Shown: positions 8,739 through 17,202, counted from the stretch's first letter. The stretch: 64,000 nucleotides of DNA from Umezawaea beigongshangensis (GCF_016464305.1 NZ_JAEIOJ010000003.1:186001-250000); one strand, 5' to 3'. Made by a program: numbers and translations. Notes: generated by a model from the sequence alone, not told the origin.

Positions 8739-10766
8739 TCAGCCACCGATCTCGCCGGGCTGCCGCCGCCCCGGCTTCCACACCGCGACCACCGACGGCC
8801 TCGGCTGGCTCGCGCCGCCGTCCGGCCAGTGCGACGCGGGCGCGTCGGCGCTGGCCCCATCGACCTCGCCGGGGTGCTGCACGCACACCGTCACCACCCG
8901 GTCGGTGATCACCGGACCGCAGGTCTCGGCGCCGCGCGGCACCGTGAGGAACAGCGTCAGGCGACCGCGGCTCGGCCCCTCGACGGGCACGGCGTACAGG
9001 CCGTCGTTGATGCCGAGCGCGTTCGCCGAGTCGGTGGAGATCCACAGGTTGCCGCTGCTGTCGAACGCCACGTTGTCCGGGCTGGAGATCGGCGAGACCT
9101 GGTCCTTCGGGAACCCGGCGAAGTACGTGTCGGGCGACTCCGGATCGCCGCAGACCAGGAACAGGTTCCAGGAGAACGCCGTCGCGAGCGGGTCGTCGCG
9201 CCGCTCGGTCAGCTCCAGGACCTGGCCGTGCCTGTTGTTCACCCGCGGGTTCGGCTCGGTCGCGCCCTCCTTGCCCGGCTTGCCCCGGTCGACGTTGTTC
9301 GACAGGGCGCAGTAGACCTTGCCGGTGCGCGGGTGGGCCTGGACGTCCTCGGGCCGGTCCATCGTCGTCGCGTGCACGGTGTCCGCGGCCAGGCGCGTGA
9401 AGACGCAGACCTCCTCGACCGTCATGCCCGGCACGTACGACGTCGTGCCGCTGGTCAGCGGAATCCACTCGCCGGAGCCGTCGAACGCGCCGTCGGAGGG
9501 CAGCGTGCCGGAGCCGTCGATCTCCGCCGGCGGGCTGTCACCGGTGAAGCGGGCGACGTAGAGGGTGCCGTCGTCCAGCAGCGCCGAGTTGTGCCGCTTG
9601 GCGGCCCGGCTGTCGCCGGGGCGGACCCGGCCGTTGGAGACGAACTTGTAGAGGTACTCGAAGCGCTCGTCGTCACCCGAGTAGGCGACGACCCGGCCGT
9701 CGGCGGCGATCCGGACGTTGGCGCACTCGTGCTTGAAGCGGCCCAGCGCGGTGTGCTTGACCGGCGTGGAGCCGGGATCGGTCGGGTCGATCTCGACCAC
9801 CCAGCCGAACCTGTTGACCTCGTTGGGCTCCTTCGCGAGGTCGAACCGGTCGTCGAAGCGCTCCCACCTGCGGGTCGTGGCTCCGCCGACGACGCCGTAG
9901 CGGGTCAGCCGCGGGTCGGCGCGGGTCTCGGCGTTGGCGAAGTACTGGTTGAAGTTCTCCTCGCCGGACAGGATCGTGCCCCACGGCGTCACACCGCCCG
10001 CGCAGTTGTTCAGCGTGCCGAGCACCCGCCTGCCGGTGGGGTCCGCGGTGGTCCTCAGCAGGTCGCTGCCCGCGGCCGGGCCGCGCACCTCGAACGGCGT
10101 GCGCGCGGTGATGCGGCGGTTGTAGCGGCTGAAGCCCGGCTTCAGCGCGCCCGTGGAGCGGTCGCGGGCGACCCGCACGACCGACAGGCCGTGCGCCGCC
10201 CACGCGACGCGCACCTGCTCCTCGGTCGGGTTCGCGGCGTCGTAGCCGCGGAACATGAACGTCTCCGAGGTGTACTCGTGGTTGGTGACCAGCAGGTTCG
10301 TCAGGCCGAGGTGGTCGAGCGGCAGCAGGGCGGCGAAGTCGCAGTTGTAGCCGAACTGGCGCTCCTGGGCCTGCGCGGTCTGCTGGTCGAAGTCGAACTC
10401 CGGAGCACCGGGGAAGATCGGATCGCCCCAGCGGATGACGACGGCCTGCTCGTAGCCCTCCGGCACGACGACGGCGTCCAGCGTGTTGGGCGCGACGGGC
10501 GGGAAGTTCAGCCCGCGCGGCGCGCTCCGCTCCTCCGCGGCAGCGGCACCACCGCCCGCGCCGACGGCCAGCGCGACGACCGCACCCGCTCTGAGGGCGG
10601 TGCGGCGGCTGATCATCTCGCCGATCACGTCGCCGAGGTAGGCGTTGCCCGAGGTGTTGGGGACGTCGTGGAAGCACGCGTCACCGCAGCGGTACTCGCA
10701 GGTGACCGCGGCACGGCCGGGGGTGTGCGGAGGCAGCAGCGGGAGCGGAACGCGGGGAGTGGCCAA
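8739..10766 (-). CDS. PhoX-family alkaline phosphatase (DUF839), Tat-exported, copy 2
   Basis: A 675-aa paralog of the downstream PhoX gene, similar along its whole length (SGEENFNQYF, FDDRFDLAKEPNEVNRFGW, SSPDNVAFDSSGNLWI). The Tat signal ISRRTALRAGAVVALAV is preceded by a Cys-rich segment CEYRCGDAC, as in copy 1. The start is TTG, with GGAGG 8 nt upstream; no ATG or GTG is suitably placed. Both copies keep the long central DUF839 region. The tandem arrangement with separate PHO-box-like sites suggests a duplication of gene plus promoter. Expected role: secreted phosphomonoesterase under phosphate starvation. Confidence 0.92.
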   Translation of the reverse strand: MATPRVPLPLLPPHTPGRAAVTCEYRCGDACFHDVPNTSGNAYLGDVIGEMISRRTALRAGAVVALAVGAGGGAAAAEERSAPRGLNFPPVAPNTLDAVVVPEGYEQAVVIRWGDPIFPGAPEFDFDQQTAQAQERQFGYNCDFAALLPLDHLGLTNLLVTNHEYTSETFMFRGYDAANPTEEQVRVAWAAHGLSVVRVARDRSTGALKPGFSRYNRRITARTPFEVRGPAAGSDLLRTTADPTGRRVLGTLNNCAGGVTPWGTILSGEENFNQYFANAETRADPRLTRYGVVGGATTRRWERFDDRFDLAKEPNEVNRFGWVVEIDPTDPGSTPVKHTALGRFKHECANVRIAADGRVVAYSGDDERFEYLYKFVSNGRVRPGDSRAAKRHNSALLDDGTLYVARFTGDSPPAEIDGSGTLPSDGAFDGSGEWIPLTSGTTSYVPGMTVEEVCVFTRLAADTVHATTMDRPEDVQAHPRTGKVYCALSNNVDRGKPGKEGATEPNPRVNNRHGQVLELTERRDDPLATAFSWNLFLVCGDPESPDTYFAGFPKDQVSPISSPDNVAFDSSGNLWISTDSANALGINDGLYAVPVEGPSRGRLTLFLTVPRGAETCGPVITDRVVTVCVQHPGEVDGASADAPASHWPDGGASQPRPSVVAVWKPGRRQPGEIGG

Positions 10767-10781
10767 CGGGAACGCCTCCTG

Positions 10782-10806
10782 CGGTCGGTGGGGTCTCCAC
10801 CGACCG
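10782..10806. promoter_or_regulatory. Inverted repeat in leader of PhoX copy 2
   Basis: Perfect 10-bp arms CGGTCGGTGG / CCACCGACCG with a 5-nt loop, followed on the plus strand by TAGG. It is the counterpart of the element before copy 1 and lies between a TACGGT hexamer and the RBS. Confidence 0.55.
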
Positions 10807-10815
10807 TAGGCCGAC

Positions 10816-10833
10816 GTTCACCGGTTGTTAACC
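10816..10833 (+). promoter_or_regulatory. PHO-box-like direct repeat upstream of PhoX copy 2
   Basis: GTTCACC-GGTT-GTTAACC at an 11-nt period, very close to the Streptomyces PhoP consensus. It reads on the strand opposite to the gene, unlike the copy-1 site, and ends 7 nt from the TACGGT -10-like hexamer, where it would overlap the -35 region. Confidence 0.55.
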
Positions 10834-10878
10834 CTCCGGTCGTCGACGAGCACGCCGCCCGGAGAGTGCCGGAGCCGC

Positions 10879-11499
10879 TCAGTTCCCGCTGATCACGCCG
10901 ACCGCGATGCCGAGCGTGGCGGTGTTGTAGATGAACGAGAGCACGCCGTGCGCCAGGATGCGCAGCCGGATGCCGGAGGTCCGGGACTCGACGTCGGACA
11001 CCGCGAACGTCGTGCCCACGGTGAACGAGAAGTACGTGAAGTCGATGAACGACGGGTGCTCGGTGTTGGGGAACACCAGCAGCTTCTCCGGCAGGGCGGC
11101 GTAGTACGCCTGGGCGTAGCGCTCGGCGTAGCCGAAGTGCAGGATCGCCCACGCCAGCAGGACGGCGGGCACGGCGACGAGCTTGGCCAGCACCTCCGTG
11201 GTGTCGCCCTTGTCGGTGAGCACGATGGTCAGGCCAGCCGTGATCCCGATGATGCTGGTGATCAGGGTGAACAGGGTGCCGACGCGGCGGCCGAGCGCGG
11301 CCCGGACCCACGCGCCCTGGTCGTCGCTCACCCGCTTGGCCCTCCGCAGGCGGGTGATGCGGACGGCCAGGTAGACGACGGCGAACAGGTCCCAGATCGT
11401 GATCCACGAGATGTCTTCGGAGAGGCAGATCGGAACGCCGAGCAGGATGAGCGCGCCCTCCAGGGTCCGGGCGAGCACGAGTGACGGGCTGAAGCGCAT
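10879..11499 (-). CDS. DUF1345 membrane protein
   Basis: A 206-aa integral membrane protein of the DUF1345 family (function unknown). Hydrophobic segments: ALILLGVPICL, LFTLITSIIGITAGLTIVL, VAVPAVLLAWAILHFGYA, and the C-terminal YNTATLGIAVGVISG. The family signature region is EHPSFIDFTYFSFTVGTTFAVSDVE. The family resembles the pore region of small channel-like proteins, but no transported species is known. It lies upstream of the PhoX pair on the same strand, separated from it by the PHO-box region, so it is probably not co-transcribed with PhoX. Confidence 0.85.
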   Translation of the reverse strand: MRFSPSLVLARTLEGALILLGVPICLSEDISWITIWDLFAVVYLAVRITRLRRAKRVSDDQGAWVRAALGRRVGTLFTLITSIIGITAGLTIVLTDKGDTTEVLAKLVAVPAVLLAWAILHFGYAERYAQAYYAALPEKLLVFPNTEHPSFIDFTYFSFTVGTTFAVSDVESRTSGIRLRILAHGVLSFIYNTATLGIAVGVISGN

Positions 11500-12173
11500 G
11501 ACGTTCCTTCACGGGATGGGCACGGATTTCGCTGTCGGTCGCCCCGCCGCGTTCGCACTGCCCGAGGCGTGGCTCCACCCGTGGCGTGCGGCACGACTGC
11601 TCGGGGTCGGCGACGTCGGTGACAATAAGGCCTCGTCAGACCCCGACGTGCCCCCGAGGCAGGAAATGGTGCCCTTTTGTCGGCCGACCGTTTTTCCGTG
11701 CCGTGCAGCGGTGAGATTCCCGAGCGGTGGAACTCGGCGCGTCGCTCGCACCGATCCGACGTGGCTGACCGGGAACTCGTTCCGCCGGAGGCGATCTGCC
11801 GCGCCCGGCCGCGCTGCGACGCGCAGGGCGTCGACGAGCCCTGCGTCGCCGAGGAGCACCGACTCGGTCGTGCGCAGATCACACGACGAACCGACCGGCA
11901 ACCCCTGAGGAAACCTCGGCGTTCATTGCTCTGCCGAGTGATTCGGCCACCAGAACCGGCAGAACGGCAGCGACGAGCCGCCCCGGAACGTCTCACGGCC
12001 ATCGTGCGGGCTGCGCTTCTCCACCACCTGCGCAGCTCACCCGACAAAGCCGTCCCTCCCGTCGGCCGAATTGGAGGTGGCAGGTCCGCGTGAAAGCGGA
12101 CATTAGGATGGGGGCCACCCACCTGCTGAGGCACGACGAAGCCCGGTGGGCGAGGAAGAACGGGAGTCGAAGC
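11500..12173. other. Long intergenic region without a convincing gene
   Basis: About 670 nt between the DUF1345 start and the split membrane-protein gene. Open frames of 130-138 codons exist on both strands but have arginine-rich, shadow-like composition, poor third-position GC bias and no RBS, so I do not call them. A TTAGGAT hexamer-like sequence near 12105 could be the promoter of the split gene. Confidence 0.5.
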
Positions 12174-12387
12174 ATGATGCTCGCTCACCACTTGACCGTC
12201 GCACAGTGGTGGATGGTCGCAGGCGCCGTCGCCGCACTGACGCCCCTGGCGATGTACTACCTCACCAGAAACCTGAAGGCCGCTCTGTACGGCGTGCTGA
12301 TTCCGCTGGCCGGCTGGGGCGCTTTGGCGGGTACCGTGCACGGAGATCACGCCGCGATCGAATCCCTGGTCATGTACTGAGCCTTTT

Positions 12388-13170
12388 TCATCGTGGTTGG
12401 CGGCGGGTCTCGACGTGGTGCAGGACGAGGACGGCGGCGACGATCGCGGTGGCTCGGCGTGGGCAGCAGCGCAGCTTGGCCAGGACTTTCCAGCCTTTGA
12501 GCAGTGACACGGCGCGTTCGCCGAGGGCACGGATGCGGGCGTGAGCACGGTTGACCGCCTTCTGACCGTGTGACAGCCGTGGTCGTGCGGCGTGGCGCTT
12601 GAACGGAGTGCGCACCGTTCCGCCCGCACCTTGGTACGCCTTGTCGGCGAACGTCGTGACCTCGTGGGCGGTCAGCATTTCGACCAGGCCGTGTGTGCGG
12701 GCCGCGGTCAGGTCGTGCACGGCCCCGGGCAGTGCCGCCGAGGCCCACACCAGCCGACCCGCCGGGTCGGCGAGGACTTGGACGTTGACGCCGTGGCGAT
12801 GGTGCTTGCCCGAGTAATACGGCTTCTGGTCGGCGACGCGGTCGATCGGGACCAGCGTGCCGTCCAGGATCGCGTAGGCCAGGCGGGCGACACGTCCACC
12901 GACGGCGTGGAGATCGTCGGTCAGACCGGCGAGGAGGTCCACCGCTTCCCGGACGTAGCGCCAGGCGGTGCTGCGGGAGATGCCGAACCCGGCGGCCAGG
13001 CGGGCGTGGGTGTCGCCATTGCGCAGATGGGCGAGTACGAGCAGCGCTTGGCGGCCGGGATCGAGACGCCGCCAGCGCGATCGACGTCGCACGCGCTCGG
13101 CGCGGATGAGATCGCCCAGGCGGACGAGGGTGTGGTTAGACAGCGGAATCGCGGCAGGGTAAGACAGCAC
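12388..13170 (-). CDS. IS5-family DDE transposase
   Basis: A 260-aa transposase. The N-terminal half has a helix-turn-helix (AAGFGISRSTAWRYVREAVDLL). The catalytic domain shows the three acidic positions: Asp in AILDGTLVPIDR, Asp in TFADKAYQG and Glu in ALGERAVSLLKGWKVL. It has the PYYSGKHHRHGVNVQVL and PGAVHDLTAAR segments typical of the DDE_Tnp_4 type. The GTG start lies inside one arm of an inverted repeat, which may limit translation. No frameshift or premature stop is seen, so the enzyme could be active. Confidence 0.93.
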   Translation of the reverse strand: MLSYPAAIPLSNHTLVRLGDLIRAERVRRRSRWRRLDPGRQALLVLAHLRNGDTHARLAAGFGISRSTAWRYVREAVDLLAGLTDDLHAVGGRVARLAYAILDGTLVPIDRVADQKPYYSGKHHRHGVNVQVLADPAGRLVWASAALPGAVHDLTAARTHGLVEMLTAHEVTTFADKAYQGAGGTVRTPFKRHAARPRLSHGQKAVNRAHARIRALGERAVSLLKGWKVLAKLRCCPRRATAIVAAVLVLHHVETRRQPR

Positions 13171-13232
13171 GGCGAGGCTCCCGGTTGGGGCATCGGATCT
13201 TGGTCGACTGCTGTCTTACCGGGAGCCTCGCC
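13158..13232. repeat. Two interleaved inverted repeats over the transposase start
   Basis: Arm A GGTAAGACAGCA (13158-13169) pairs with A' (13209-13220); arm B GGCGAGGCTCCCGG (13171-13184) pairs with B' (13219-13232). The order is A-B-A'-B', with A' and B' sharing two bases. The transposase GTG lies at the edge of arm A. This is pseudoknot-like, or gives two mutually exclusive hairpins. Confidence 0.8.
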
Positions 13233-13564
13233 CACCGCGCTCCCACCGCTCAGTCTGAGCCGTGACCTGCGACGTCACGATGAAAAAGGCTCACTGCAGC
13301 GCCATGCTCGGCTTCCTGGGGGCACTGGTGGCACTGCGGGGCGAGGTGGTGAAGAACATAGCGTGGGAAGAGGCCGCAGCACAGAACGAGGAAGTGAAAG
13401 GCGCGGCGTACGAGATCCCGAAGTGGAAGATCTACGTCATCACGCTGGTGGCGCTGACGTCGGCGTTAGTCGCCGTGTTCGTGCTGCTGGACTAGTACTG
13501 CGACGACACTCGGCGATCAGGGGTGGAGCTCGTTGCCCGGCGACGGGATCAGCCCGTCGAGGTC

Positions 13565-13655
13565 GGTCCGGGGTGCCCTTCTTCGCGATGCGGAAGCACT
13601 CCTCGATCGCCCGCCGCGCCCCGGCGACCCCGGTGCCGATGCGCTGACACCGCAT
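13565..13655 (-). pseudogene. Possible relic of another transposase
   Basis: On the minus strand a short frame reads RRAIEECFRIAKKGTP, reminiscent of the WxIEECFQxAK motif near the end of IS701-type DDE transposases. No start, catalytic domain or terminal repeats remain around it. It lies between the split gene and the TetR gene. Weak evidence from a single motif. Confidence 0.25.
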
Positions 13656-13670
13656 CGCAGCACTGCCTGC

Positions 13671-14273
13671 TCAAGGCCCGGGACGTGTCCGTGGAACGGG
13701 TTGGCCACCTCTCATGCGCAGGATCAGGGCGACCGCGTCCTCCGAGTGGGCCGCCGGGGTCAGGACCTCCTGGAGGAGCAGGCCACGGATCGCGGCGATG
13801 GTGACGGAGGCCGTGGTCAGCGCTTCCTCGGCGTCGACCCCCTCGCGTTCCGCGAGCGAGGCCAGAACCCCGGTCAGGTCGCCGAGCGAGTCGATGAACT
13901 CGCGAAAGCTCTCCGGGTCGTACGCGGCCAGACCCACGACGTGGAAGAAGCCGCGGACGCGCGACAGCTGCTCGGGTCGGGTGTAGGTCCGCCAGATCGC
14001 CACGACGAGGTCGTCGAAGGTGCTCTGCTGGGCGGCCTCGACGAGCGCCTCGTTGTCCCGAGATCGCTGCGCCCCGAGCACGGCCGCCAACACGCCCGAG
14101 AGCGACCCGAAGTGGTACCGCAGGAGGGCGTGGCTGGTCCCGGTCCGGGCGGCGATCTCGCGGAGCGACACCCCCGGTGGGGGAAGGGCCTCGCCGAAGG
14201 TGTCGAGAAGCCGCGCCAGGAGACGCTCGCGCGCGTCGCCGGTGCGTTCCGTGCTTGACAAGGCCACTCCCAC
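13671..14273 (-). CDS. TetR-family transcriptional regulator
   Basis: A 200-aa TetR repressor. The N-terminal DNA-binding domain shows the helix-turn-helix SLREIAARTGTSHALLRYHFGSLSGVLAAVL; the C-terminal domain is all-helical and variable. The GTG start is placed where the helix before the HTH begins (RERLLARLLDTFG). It is divergent from the esterase gene, and a near-palindrome lies 4 nt before its start codon. It probably represses itself and perhaps the esterase; the ligand is unknown. Confidence 0.88.
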   Translation of the reverse strand: MGVALSSTERTGDARERLLARLLDTFGEALPPPGVSLREIAARTGTSHALLRYHFGSLSGVLAAVLGAQRSRDNEALVEAAQQSTFDDLVVAIWRTYTRPEQLSRVRGFFHVVGLAAYDPESFREFIDSLGDLTGVLASLAEREGVDAEEALTTASVTIAAIRGLLLQEVLTPAAHSEDAVALILRMRGGQPVPRTRPGP

Positions 14274-14276
14274 AGT

Positions 14277-14291
14277 TTATCCATTGGAAAA
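14277..14291. promoter_or_regulatory. Candidate TetR operator
   Basis: TTATCCATTGGAAAA, a 15-bp near-palindrome centred on TCCA-T-TGGA with one mismatched pair, lies just upstream of the TetR start in the divergent intergenic region. Confidence 0.4.
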
Positions 14292-14411
14292 GACTGACGG
14301 CAACACAGCGCTTCGACCACGGTGGCAACCCGTTCGAAGATCCGAAGCTCTCCGCCGACCCGTCAACGCCGTACTCGTCGTCCGAGCCGGACGTGTTGTG
14401 AAGGACCTCCG

Positions 14412-15266
14412 ATGAGCACCATGTGGCACGGCTGCCTCGCCGACACCGACTACTTCGAGATGCGCTCCAGCGGCGGGCGCGACTACGGCGTCTGGGTCAC
14501 CACGCCACCGGGCTACGACCCCGCCACGACGCGAGCGCCTGCCGTGTACGTGCTCGACGGCAACTGGGCCGTGGGCTTGACGGCTCCGCTCATCGTCACC
14601 CAGGTGGACCCCGTGCAGCGGATACAGCCCTACGTCCAGGTCAGCGTCGGCTACGCGGGCGAGGACGCACAGCACTGGGACCGGCTGCGCAACCGAGATC
14701 TCGTGCCCCCCGGTGAGCCCCTCGCCGAGGAGGTCGTCGACGCCGTCGAGGCGGGAGTTCGAGCGGGCGCGAGGACACGCGAGGAAGCCGACGCCTACCT
14801 CGCCGAACTGCGCGACACCCGCGCCGACGCGTTCCTGCGCTTCCTCACCGCGGAACTGCACCCGCGGATCGAACGCGACCACGGCACGGCCACGAGCGGC
14901 CACGGCCTCTTCGGCTACTCCTACGGCGGCCTCTTCAGCCTCTACACCTGGCTCACCGGCAACACGCTCTTCGAGAGCATCGGAGCGGGCAGCCCCGGCG
15001 TCACCGGTGAGGACAGTCAGATCTTCGCCCAGCTCCAGGAGGTGGGCGACAGGCAGCACGCCACCAAGCTGCACGTGACCCTCAACGAGCGAGAGCTGCT
15101 CGGCGACCTGGCCGTCTACCAGAACATCACGAAGAACACGGCCACCGTCCTGCACCGCCTCACCTCGCGCGGCGGAACCGTCACCAGTGCGGTCCTGCGC
15201 GAAACACACGTGACCGGCCTGCAGGCGTCGTTCCTCAGCTACCTCAGGACCTGCCGGGCCCGATGA
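14412..15266 (+). CDS. Putative esterase (PF00756-like alpha/beta hydrolase)
   Basis: A 284-aa cytoplasmic hydrolase related to esterase D / enterochelin esterase. It contains the nucleophile elbow GYSYGGLFSLY (Ser), preceded by LHPRIERDHGTA, the early strand PAVYVLDGNWAV, and a likely late His in VLRETHVTGLQ. No signal peptide is seen. The ATG at 14412 follows GAAGGAC at a suitable distance. The divergent TetR gene suggests induction by a ligand, possibly an ester substrate. Substrate not predictable. Confidence 0.8.
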   Translation: MSTMWHGCLADTDYFEMRSSGGRDYGVWVTTPPGYDPATTRAPAVYVLDGNWAVGLTAPLIVTQVDPVQRIQPYVQVSVGYAGEDAQHWDRLRNRDLVPPGEPLAEEVVDAVEAGVRAGARTREEADAYLAELRDTRADAFLRFLTAELHPRIERDHGTATSGHGLFGYSYGGLFSLYTWLTGNTLFESIGAGSPGVTGEDSQIFAQLQEVGDRQHATKLHVTLNERELLGDLAVYQNITKNTATVLHRLTSRGGTVTSAVLRETHVTGLQASFLSYLRTCRAR

Positions 15267-15405
15267 GCGTCGCCACGAGCGCTGCCCTCCGCGGTCGCGG
15301 CGATCTCCGGCCGACGTCCTCGGGGCGCCCGCCGGACTTCGCTCGGCCGTCCTGACGTGCTGCTCGGGTTCCCCGAGCGCAACGCGTCGCGGGTACGGTC
15401 GTGGG

Positions 15406-16059
15406 GTGGACGCGTTCGAAGCGGTGGTGTTCGACCTCGACGGTGTGCTCGTGGACTCCGAGCGGATCTGGGACGAGGTGCGGCAGGCGTTCGCGGCCGA
15501 GCACGGCGGCACGTGGCTGCCCGACTCGACCAGGGCGATGCAGGGCATGAGCACGCCGGAGTGGGCCTCCTACCTCGTGGAGCAGGTCGGCGTGCGGCTG
15601 TCGCCCGAGGAGGTGGCCTCCGGCGTGGTGGCCGAGATGACCCGGCGCTACGAGGCCGGGCCGCCGGTGCTGCCCGGCGCGGTGGACACCGTCCGCGGGG
15701 TCGCGGAGCTGTGCCCGGTGGCCATCGCGAGTTCGTCGCCACCGGCGCTGATCCGGGCGTTCCTGGAGGCGACGGGGCTGACCGACGTCGTGCGGGTCGC
15801 GCTGTCGAGCGAGCAGGCGGGAGCGGGCAAGCCCGCGCCGGACGTGTACCTGGCGGCGGCGCGCGAGCTGGACGTGGACCCGACGCGGTGCGCGGCGGTG
15901 GAGGACTCCACCAACGGCCTGCGCTCGGCGCTCGCGGCGGGGATGACCGTGTTCGCCGTCCCCAACCCGCACTTCCCGCCGGACCCGACCGTGCTCGCGC
16001 GGGTGGCCGTCCTCAGCGACCTGACGAACCTCCCGGCCGCCGTGCAGGGCAGGGCCTGA
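15406..16059 (+). CDS. HAD-superfamily hydrolase, beta-phosphoglucomutase-like
   Basis: A 217-aa HAD phosphatase or mutase, subfamily IA. Motif I is VFDLDGVLVDSE, with both catalytic aspartates. Motif II is the Ser of AIASSSPP, motif III the Lys of AGKPAPDVYLAAA, and motif IV AVEDSTNGLRSALAAGM. The helical cap lies between residues about 20 and 85. The GTG start is preceded by TACGGT ending 6 nt upstream with no RBS, as in leaderless transcripts. The exact sugar phosphate substrate is unknown. The gene is convergent with ino1 across a strong hairpin. Confidence 0.88.
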   Translation: MDAFEAVVFDLDGVLVDSERIWDEVRQAFAAEHGGTWLPDSTRAMQGMSTPEWASYLVEQVGVRLSPEEVASGVVAEMTRRYEAGPPVLPGAVDTVRGVAELCPVAIASSSPPALIRAFLEATGLTDVVRVALSSEQAGAGKPAPDVYLAAARELDVDPTRCAAVEDSTNGLRSALAAGMTVFAVPNPHFPPDPTVLARVAVLSDLTNLPAAVQGRA

Positions 16060-16063
16060 TCAC

Positions 16064-16103
16064 GCGCGAACGGCCCGCGGCGCGTGCCGCGGGCCGTTCG
16101 CGC
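16064..16103. terminator. Bidirectional terminator between HAD and ino1 genes
   Basis: Perfect 18-bp arms beginning GCGCGAACGGCC and ending GGCCGTTCGCGC with a 4-nt loop. It serves two convergent genes. Confidence 0.8.
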
Positions 16104-16110
16104 GTCCGGG

Positions 16111-17202
16111 TCAGCGCTCCACGTCACCGCGGATGAACGCCTCCACGGCGTCGCGCGCCGTGCTGTCGTCGTACTGCTCCGGCGGGGACTTCATGAAGTA
16201 CGAGGACGCCGACAGGATCGGGCCGCCGATGCTCCGGTCCAGGGCGATCTTCGCCGCGCGGACGGCGTCGATGATGATGCCGGCGGAGTTGGGCGAGTCC
16301 CAGACCTCCAGCTTGTACTCCAGGTTCAGCGGCACGTCGCCGAACGCGCGGCCCTCCAGGCGCACGTAGGCCCACTTGCGGTCGTCGAGCCACGCCACGT
16401 AGTCCGACGGTCCGATGTGGATGTTGCGCTTGCCCAGGTCGCGGTCGATCTGCGAGGTGACGGACTGCGTCTTGGAGACCTTCTTCGACTCCAGGCGCTC
16501 CAGTTCCTTCATGTTGAGGAAGTCCATGTTGCCGCCCACGTTGAGCTGCATGGTGCGGTCGAGCTGGACGCCGCGGTCCTCGAAGAGCTTCGCCAGCACG
16601 CGGTGCGTGATGGTCGCGCCGACCTGCGACTTGATGTCGTCGCCGACGATCGGCACGCCGGCCGCGCGGAACTTCTCCGCCCACTCCGGGTCGGAGGCGA
16701 TGAACACCGGCAGGGCGTTGACGAAGCCCACGCCCGCGTCGATCGCGGCCTGCGCGTAGAAGCGGTCGGCCTCCTCCGAGCCCACCGGCAGGTAGGACAC
16801 CAGCACGTCGACCTCGGCCTCGCGCAGGGCGGCGACGACGTCCACCGGCTCGGCGTCGGACTCCTCGATCGTCTCGCGGTAGAACTTGCCCAGACCGTCG
16901 AAGGTGTGGCCCCGCTGCACGGTCACGCCCAGCGGCGGCACGTCCGCGATCTTGATCGTGTTGTTCTCGCTGGCGCCGATGGCGTCCGCGAGGTCCTGGC
17001 CGACCTTCTTCGCGTCGACGTCGAACGCCGCGACGAACTCGACGTCCCGCACGTGGTAGTCGCCGAACTGGACGTGCATCAAGCCGGGCACCCTGGTGCT
17101 GGCGTCGGCGTCGCGGTAGTACTGCACGCCCTGCACCAGCGACGCCGCGCAGTTGCCAACCCCGACAATGGCCACCCGTACGGTGCGGCGATTCGCGCCC
17201 AT
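16111..17202 (-). CDS. ino1: myo-Inositol-3-phosphate synthase
   Basis: Converts glucose 6-phosphate to inositol 3-phosphate in an NAD+-dependent reaction, the first step to phosphatidylinositol lipids and mycothiol in actinobacteria. The 363-aa protein has the family's Rossmann start [68 protein letters not shown] and [22 protein letters not shown]. The ATG at 17202 has GGAGG 7 nt upstream and fits the usual short N-terminus. A longer start at 17256 would overlap the padR stop by 4 nt and add an acidic tail, but lacks that RBS. It is co-oriented with and directly downstream of padR, as in mycobacteria. Confidence 0.95.
   Translation of the reverse strand: MGANRRTVRVAIVGVGNCAASLVQGVQYYRDADASTRVPGLMHVQFGDYHVRDVEFVAAFDVDAKKVGQDLADAIGASENNTIKIADVPPLGVTVQRGHTFDGLGKFYRETIEESDAEPVDVVAALREAEVDVLVSYLPVGSEEADRFYAQAAIDAGVGFVNALPVFIASDPEWAEKFRAAGVPIVGDDIKSQVGATITHRVLAKLFEDRGVQLDRTMQLNVGGNMDFLNMKELERLESKKVSKTQSVTSQIDRDLGKRNIHIGPSDYVAWLDDRKWAYVRLEGRAFGDVPLNLEYKLEVWDSPNSAGIIIDAVRAAKIALDRSIGGPILSASSYFMKSPPEQYDDSTARDAVEAFIRGDVER

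Larger units (their letters stand above)
12379..13292. mobile_element. Intact IS5-family insertion sequence, 914 bp
   Basis: Ends are perfect 17-bp terminal inverted repeats (GAGCCTTTTTCATCGTG at the left, its complement at the right). The element is flanked by a 3-bp direct repeat ACT (12376-12378 and 13293-13295). It contains one transposase gene on the minus strand whose stop codon lies inside the left repeat. The intact ends, intact transposase and clean target duplication indicate a recent insertion. Size, DDE transposase and 3-bp duplication fit IS5-family subgroups such as IS1031/ISL2/IS427; the subgroup is not settled. Confidence 0.95.
12174..13495 (+). pseudogene. Small membrane-protein gene split by an IS5-family insertion
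   Basis: The 5' part (12174-12378) encodes a membrane protein start (HLTVAQWWMVAGAVAALTPL, LYGVLIPLAGWGALAG). The 3' part (13296-13495) encodes SAMLGFLGALVAL, a charged stretch EEAAAQNEEVKGAAYEIP and a last TM segment ending FVLLD. Removing the IS and one copy of the ACT target duplication gives 405 nt, an uninterrupted frame of 134 residues reading VMY-C-SAML across the joint. As it stands, translation stops two bases into the IS after VMY. Start: ATG with GGGAG 9 nt upstream. The intact product would have about four TM helices; no family recognised. Confidence 0.85.

Noticed and set aside
11509-12093. Open frames of 130 and 138 codons on both strands between the DUF1345 gene and the split gene
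   Set aside because: No RBS, no codon bias of neighbours, no recognisable motif; they overlap each other on opposite strands.
12379-13655. A larger genomic island or prophage around the IS
   Set aside because: No integrase, tRNA or attachment site, and flanking genes have normal host composition; only the single IS and one possible relic are supported.
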